A stretch of DNA of 64,000 nucleotides, from assembly GCF_003119115.1 (NCBI RefSeq), contig NZ_CP022363.1, positions 248,001 to 312,000 of the forward strand, read 5' to 3'. The position numbers and the translations under genes are program-made. Positions 61,001 through 64,000 of the stretch are shown in pieces. This DNA comes from Azospirillum sp. TSH58. GTDB taxonomy: Bacteria > Pseudomonadota > Alphaproteobacteria > Azospirillales > Azospirillaceae. The notes beneath the pieces were generated by a model. That model worked only from the letters and a program-made list of their open reading frames with translations. It was not told where the DNA came from and ran no database searches. Every line of letters begins with the position of its first letter. Position 1 is the first letter of the stretch.

Positions 61001-64000
61001 GTCACCGTTAACCGCGCTGACGGCCAGACGGTCGCCGACGTCGGGGTCCGTATCGTTGGCGAGCACGCCGCTCGCCGCAACCACCGTGACCGGGGTGAGC
61101 CGGTCGGTGTCGCCCGCATCGTTCGCCGCGACCGGCGCGTCGTTGACGTTGGCGACCTGAATGGTCAGCAGGTCCGAAACCGTCGCGCCGGAGGAATCGG
61201 TCGCGGTGACGCGCACCGTCCGGGTGCCGACATCGGCGTTGCCCGGCGTGCCGGACAGGCGCCCGGTGGCCGCGTCGAAGCTGAGCCAAGCGGGCAGCGC
61301 CGAACCGTCGCCGCTGGTCGCGCTGAAGGTCAGGCTGTCGCCGGTGTCGGCGTCGGTGAAGGCTCCCGCCGGAACGGTGAAGGAAAAGGCCTGCCCCTGG
61401 TCCACGTTGCGGGTGCCGAGCGCCTGGGCCAGCACCGGGGCGTCGTTGACCGACAGAACGTTGACGCTGGTCGTGCTGTTCGTCGCCGAAGCGCCGTCCG
61501 CATCGGTGACCGTCACGGTGAAGGCCGTGGTCTCCTGGGAGCTGGGAGCCGCCCGGTTGGCCACCGGCTGGAAGTCGAGCAGCCGCAGGGCGGCCTGGGC
61601 CGCCGCCGCGGAGCCGGCGGTCAGGGTGTAGGTGCCGGCGGCCGCCTTGGCAAAGCCGCTGGCGGAGAGGCTGGCGGCGGTGAAGGCGCCGGTGGCGTCG
61701 CCGACCGTGCCGCCCGAACCGCGGACCGTCACCACGACCGTCTGGGCTTGGCCGGCCTCGTTGTCGGCAACGGTCATGGTGGCGAAGGGCAGGCGGCTGA
61801 CGATATCGTTGGTCGCTTGCCCGGCCACCGCGCCGCCGATCACGGGGGTGCTGTTGCCGGACGGACTCCGGGTGTCGATGGCGTAGCCGACCGAGGTCAC
61901 GCTGCCCACCGGGCTGTTTCCGGCGGTGTCACTCCACCCCGTTGCCACGGTGATCCGGCTGTCGGAAGCAACCGTTTCCACGCTTGGGGTCAGGATGGCC
62001 GTATAGACCAGCCCGTCGCTTCCGGGCATGACCGCCAGATCCGACAGCGTTCCGTTCTGGGCGCCAACGGCCGAGAGGGAGAAGCCAACCGGCGCCTCGC
62101 TGAAGGTGAAGGTGACGGTTGCCGTCTCCCCCGGCCCGATCGTCGTCTTGCTCAGCGCAATGGCAACAGACGGTGTCCCGGTGTCGATGGTGACGGTCAG
62201 CGCGGTGGAGGCGGATGAGGTGTTGCCCGCCGCGTCGGTCACCGTGGCGGTCAGCGTGTGAGCGCCGTCGCTCAGCGAGGCCGCCGTGAGGCTCCACGCA
62301 CCCGCCGCGGACGCGGTCACCGTGCCCAGGGCCGTCGCGCCCTCGTACAGCACCACGACGCCAGCCTCGGCAACGCTGCCGGTGATGACGGGAGCCGCCA
62401 CGTTGGTCAGCGTGTCGGAGGTGGACCCGCTGTTCGACGCCGTCGCCAATGCAAGGCTGGTTGGAGCGTTGGCCCCGGTGTCGATGGTCACGGTCAGCGC
62501 GGTGGAGGCGGACGATGTGTTGCCCGCCGCATCGGTCACCGTGGCGGTCAACGTGTGCGCGCCGTCGCTCAGCGAGGCCGCCGTGAGGCTCCACGCACCC
62601 GCCGCACCCGCGGTCACCGTGCCCAGGGCCGTCGTGCCCTCGTACAGCACCACAACGCCAGCTTCGGCAACGCTGCCGGTGATGACGGGAGCCGCCACGT
62701 TGGTCAGAGTGTCTGCCGTCGAGCCACTGTTCGAGCCCGCGGCGAGCGCCAAGCCGGACGGAGCGTTGGCCCCGGTGTCGATGGTCACGGTCAGCGCGGT
62801 CGAGGCGGACGAGGTGTTGCCCGCAGCGTCGGTTACCGTGGCGGTCAACGTGTGAGCGCCGTCGCTCAGCGAGGCCGCCGTGAGGCTCCACGCACCCGCC
62901 GCACCCGCGGTCACCGTGCCCAGGGCCGTCGCGCCCTCGTACAGCACGATCACGCCAGCTTCGGTAACGCTGCCGGTGATCACCGGTACCGCCACGTTGG
63001 TCAGCGTGTCGGACGTGGACCCGCTGTTCGACGCCGCCGCCAATGCGATGCCCGTCGGGGCAGAGGCCCCGGTGTCGATGGTGACGGTCAGCGCGGTGGA
63101 GGCGGACGATGTGTTGCCCGCCGCATCGGTCACCGTGGCGGTCAGCGTGTGCGCGCCGTCGCTCAGCGAGGCCGCCGTGAGGCTCCACGCACCCGCCGCA
63201 CCCGCGGTCACCGTGCCCAGGGCCGTCGTGCCCTCGTACAGCACCACAACGCCAGCTTCGGCAACGCTGCCGGTGATGACGGGAGCCGCCACGTTGGTCA
63301 GAGTGTCTGCCGTCGAGCCACTGTTCGAGCCAGCGGCGAGCGCCAAGTCGGACGGAGCGTTGGCGCCAGTGTCGATGGTCACGGTCAGTGCGGTCGAGGC
63401 GGACGAGGTGTTGCCCGCCGCATCGGTCACCGTGGCGGTCAACGTGTGCGCGCCGTCGTTCAGCGAGGCCGCCGTGAGGCTCCACGCACCCGCCGCACCC
63501 GCGGTCACCGTGCCCAGGGCCGTCGCGCCCTCGTACAGCACGACCACACCAGCCTCAGCCACCGTCCCGGTGATGACCGGGGTTGTGACGCTGGTCAGTG
63601 TGTCGGACGTCGAGCCGCTGTTCGAGCCAGTGGCGAGCGCCAAGCCGGACGGAGCGTTGGCCCCGCTGTCGATGGTCACGGTCAGCGCGGTGGATGCGGA
63701 CGAGGTGTTGCCCGCCGCATCGGTCACCGTGGCGGTCAACGTGTGCGCGCCGTCGCTCAGCGAGGCCGCCGTGAGGCTCCACGCACCCGCCGCACCCGCG
63801 GTCACCGTGCCCAGGGCCGTCGTGCCCTCGTACAGCACCACAACGCCAGCTTCGGCAACGCTGCCGGTGATGACGGGAGCCGCCACGTTGGTCAGCGTGT
63901 CGGACGTGGATCCGCTGTTCGACGCCGCCGCCAATGCGATGCCCGTCGGGGCAGAGGCCCCGGTGTCGATGGTAACGGTCAGCGCGGTGGAGGCGGACGA
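55004..64000 (-). CDS. Giant RTX/Ig-like/Calx-beta/cadherin-like surface protein, partial
   Basis: The frame is open through the right edge, so at least 2,998 residues are visible and the N-terminus is missing. From N- to C-terminal side: 99-residue Ig-like tandem repeats (64000-62181), another Ig-like domain (~62180-61860), dystroglycan/cadherin-like domains (~61450-60780), Calx-beta (~60465-60100; DFGGTLPSGTVTF), a DANANGQLDAGE linker region, a second Calx-beta (~58820-58460), several further Ig/cadherin-like domains, and RTX nonapeptide repeats (~55830-55200; GGAGNDTLFGEDGND). It ends ITIVGQTGDAARWFT. The RTX end is typical of type I-secreted calcium-binding adhesins. Function as an adhesin or biofilm protein is inferred. 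No secretion ATPase lies in the window. Confidence 0.88.
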   Translation of the reverse strand, partial: SSASTALTVTIDTGASAPTGIALAAASNSGSTSDTLTNVAAPVITGSVAEAGVVVLYEGTTALGTVTAGAAGAWSLTAASLSDGAHTLTATVTDAAGNTSSASTALTVTIDSGANAPSGLALATGSNSGSTSDTLTSVTTPVITGTVAEAGVVVLYEGATALGTVTAGAAGAWSLTAASLNDGAHTLTATVTDAAGNTSSASTALTVTIDTGANAPSDLALAAGSNSGSTADTLTNVAAPVITGSVAEAGVVVLYEGTTALGTVTAGAAGAWSLTAASLSDGAHTLTATVTDAAGNTSSASTALTVTIDTGASAPTGIALAAASNSGSTSDTLTNVAVPVITGSVTEAGVIVLYEGATALGTVTAGAAGAWSLTAASLSDGAHTLTATVTDAAGNTSSASTALTVTIDTGANAPSGLALAAGSNSGSTADTLTNVAAPVITGSVAEAGVVVLYEGTTALGTVTAGAAGAWSLTAASLSDGAHTLTATVTDAAGNTSSASTALTVTIDTGANAPTSLALATASNSGSTSDTLTNVAAPVITGSVAEAGVVVLYEGATALGTVTASAAGAWSLTAASLSDGAHTLTATVTDAAGNTSSASTALTVTIDTGTPSVAIALSKTTIGPGETATVTFTFSEAPVGFSLSAVGAQNGTLSDLAVMPGSDGLVYTAILTPSVETVASDSRITVATGWSDTAGNSPVGSVTSVGYAIDTRSPSGNSTPVIGGAVAGQATNDIVSRLPFATMTVADNEAGQAQTVVVTVRGSGGTVGDATGAFTAASLSASGFAKAAAGTYTLTAGSAAAAQAALRLLDFQPVANRAAPSSQETTAFTVTVTDADGASATNSTTSVNVLSVNDAPVLAQALGTRNVDQGQAFSFTVPAGAFTDADTGDSLTFSATSGDGSALPAWLSFDAATGRLSGTPGNADVGTRTVRVTATDSSGATVSDLLTIQVANVNDAPVAANDAGDTDRLTPVTVVAASGVLANDTDPDVGDRLAVSAVNGDAANVGRAITLAGGGRLTLNADGGYSFDPAGGYGTLLFGQTRQETVSYTVTDQSGATSTATLTITVRGVNTAPAVQEAKHVAIDQNSSRVGLSIDKPVDPEGDPLTITVTGLPTVGTLQRYDGTALAVGDTLTPDQLAAVIYTPPFGATGAAGSFSYAVSDGTNLVGRAVTISLTPVQWLSLTPSSLSIAEGNGGSTGLTYTITRRGDTSGATTVKWQVDTTGLSGSLADAADFGGTLPSGTVTFAAGETSKTITVPISGDRQVEGNEQFRVLLFSPSTTVADAKITVENATAIGTILNDDQAATVAAVTGPAAGRYLAARGDTLDFTVAFSDAVSVSGTGAPRLALTIGTQTRYATFLRVDSGKLVFRYAVGADDLDSDGIVVAGTIDLNGAQIRDSAGNAVTSLGFGSAAPATGHVLVNVRGGHAIDGYIAGATVFADANANGQLDAGEAFGTTNAVGSWSIPGGSGPIVMIGGTDISTNLSFTGVYEAPGSASVITPLTTIIMGMAGLAGTDSEIAAAATELKSKLGLDAGLDLLSYDPIVAVTTAGADAAAIAAALKTQAAAASIANVIVQGSAVLAGVVIGTPRASGVIGRALVGAIADAIKAVPAGGTIDLADPAVLAAILAVAGARIGAVDSAKLAAVTNGAANVIAASNGAVITAGTTNSGGIDGLTQMAQAQVVAQGTAADELRSGTAAGDVSGAVTAFTGTNLQQQISVAQVAVVVPSRLAIAATDADRREGDSGTTAFTFTVTRAGNTSGALTVDWAVAAGAGSAGATLDAADFGGTLPSGSVSFADGEATKTITILVSGDTDIEPDETFTVTLSNPSVAATAIETASASGTIRNEDPIDPKLTLPTSPTVVAGTAAAIAGLSVMDGDSATVTVTLTPGHGSLGLAGPAAVSTAGDGTVTVSGSVADVNTTLASLVFTGSGGQTAGSIAVTVADGDPATPDASGTLAIAIQSPPANVLPSSPTLVAGRSTEVLGLEITDIDGGTMTVVLTPTNGTLTLPLQGAATASDLGNGKIRLTGSLEDVNRTLQQLEFTASRNVTSASIRFESSDDQPLTPDADSLLVIGVLSSPEHSAPATLSVVSGVATAVTGLSVSDYDSPNLQVTLTPTNGALALTAQGGVTLTQPSAGVWRLLGTQADITATLATLTFTGTAGQTSGTIRVTTSDLGTLTTDAEATIAVTIADPATLAAPTLTLPQPITLDQGLATALTGIQVTDPDSPAVTVTLTPSQATLGATAAGQANVATAGDGTLTISGSVADVNATLAALRITGGAAATATVAVTVSDGVTTPATGTLTLPMVDVTPPGRPAITTVSADSAGTLPVTVTSTNRNRLFVRGTAEADSRVVLSDGGTELATVTADGQGAWVADLSATPLADGTHAFTARATDAAGNSGPASGALSVVIDTIAPTAPSVAFSDASIDQAKQSSVGFLLSGGETGATYRWTLSSSGGGGPLTGTGTLTGAGGAVGGIDVSGLLDGTLSLSVTLTDAAGNVSAAGTATAAKAAGAVVDGTQVQTLASQSDGRAFSTVVVQAPAVGRVEDPGSPNAGLADVALVRETVTDSTTGQPALVTTLQVGLPTGVGVTASGPAAREGATLAQADLIQAIEARTTAGSVSRSDLSSGGARYLSMLSQQTSLLLRTLAFTAPGVPGAAVRVTGAASGSTMPTALVIDTTGAAGPLTIQLDTVSFAAVIGSATLTGGEGNQVVYGDASSQSIILGPGDDLLSGGGGNDTVASTLGNDTLYGDDGDDLMHGGDGDDLMDGGADNDTMGGGAGNDTMGGGAGNDILIGEGGNDALFGGTGNDTLFGGDGNDTLFGEGGDDILSLGTGNDLADGGAGNDTLFGEDGNDTLFGGAGDDILSLGMGNDLADGGAGNDTLFGEDGNDTLFGGAGDDVLVGGAGDDLLFLDQGADTVWGGAGADIFALGGASGGSMVMDFTAGTDRLALFDPSLDLKSVIASARVVNGNTVLDLRPGVSVTIVGQTGDAARWFT
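55200..55830 (-). repeat. RTX nonapeptide repeat region
   Basis: Within the giant gene, roughly two dozen GGxGxDxLx-type nonapeptides are seen (GGAGNDTLFGEDGND, GGAGDDILSLGMGNDLADGG). Each pair of turns binds Ca2+ on export. Two adjacent stretches near 55310-55530 are almost the same in DNA, pointing to recent duplication. Confidence 0.85.
62181..64000 (-). repeat. 297-bp tandem repeat in coding DNA (99-residue Ig-like unit)
   Basis: At least six copies at a constant 297-base spacing, judged from the recurring GTGTCGATGG segment at about 62181, 62477, 62774, 63071, 63368, 63665 and 63962. The unit encodes ITGSVAEAGVVVLYEG, ALGTVTAGAAGAWSLTAASL and GNTSSASTALTVTIDTGA. Copies are nearly identical at the DNA level (the first gap is 296-297 by eye). 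The array continues past the window edge. Confidence 0.9.

Noticed and set aside
55721..62218. A 2,165-codon open frame on the plus strand
   Set aside because: It is the antisense shadow of the giant repeat protein; its translation is Arg/Gly/Ala low complexity with no domain, start site or family likeness.
62181..64000. Regularly spaced repeats that might suggest CRISPR
   Set aside because: The unit is 297 bases, has no spacers, and encodes Ig-like protein repeats in one open frame.

Overview
The window is GC-rich, densely coded DNA with short intergenic gaps. It looks like an alphaproteobacterium, most plausibly Azospirillum or a close Rhodospirillales relative. That is an inference from composition, gene content (IalB-like protein, Fe3+/opine-type ABC transporter, XoxF-type methylotrophy genes) and dispersed GC-rich palindromic repeats; no rRNA or other phylogenetic marker is present.

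Layout. (1) 1-4.2 kb: the 3' end of an autotransporter, an IalB-like secreted protein, and a TPR-glycosyltransferase/TPR-sulfotransferase pair. (2) 4.5-15.7 kb: a catabolic locus. Its minus-strand operon encodes a thiolase-like protein, a DUF35 OB-fold partner, a MaoC hydratase, an SDR dehydrogenase, a Tat-type solute-binding protein, a fused two-half permease, an ABC ATPase and a crotonase-fold protein. Divergent from it are a class III CoA-transferase, a LysR regulator and a hotdog thioesterase. Together they suggest uptake and CoA-dependent degradation of an unidentified organic acid. (3) 15.8-23 kb: an FtsX-type permease, a serine beta-lactamase-fold protein, a radical SAM/UdgX DNA-repair pair, and two small Cys-rich paralogues.

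(4) 23.5-55 kb: a methanol/formaldehyde oxidation island. It contains a lanthanide-type methanol dehydrogenase (xoxF), its cytochrome c, and a periplasmic XoxJ-like protein fused to a CxxxCW rhodanese-like domain. Next come genes for methanofuran/tetrahydromethanopterin-type cofactors: a FolB-like aldolase, an MfnE-like kinase, a DHPS-like DUF6513 protein, DUF447 and mfnB. A minus-strand run carries the formyltransferase/hydrolase complex (fhcB-A-D-C) plus a PQQ-associated ABC system (binding protein, beta-propeller, ATPase, permease) and a pterin dehydratase. A plus-strand run carries beta-RFAP synthase, mtdB, an ATP-grasp gene, mch, a RimK-like ATP-grasp gene, a CitG-like gene and fae. The island closes with a HisA-like gene, MfnD-like and MfnF-like genes, a quinoprotein-relay metallohydrolase, a SoxYZ-like carrier, pqqA and a RibD-type reductase. 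Read together, XoxF makes formaldehyde, Fae condenses it with H4MPT, MtdB and Mch oxidise and hydrolyse the C1 unit, and FhcABCD releases formate, with most dedicated cofactor-synthesis genes alongside.

(5) 55-64 kb: the C-terminal 3 kDa-scale-thousand-residue part (about 3,000 residues) of a giant RTX/Ig-like/cadherin-like surface protein. It has 99-residue tandem repeats and runs off the right edge.

No tRNA, rRNA, CRISPR array, insertion sequence or phage gene was recognised.
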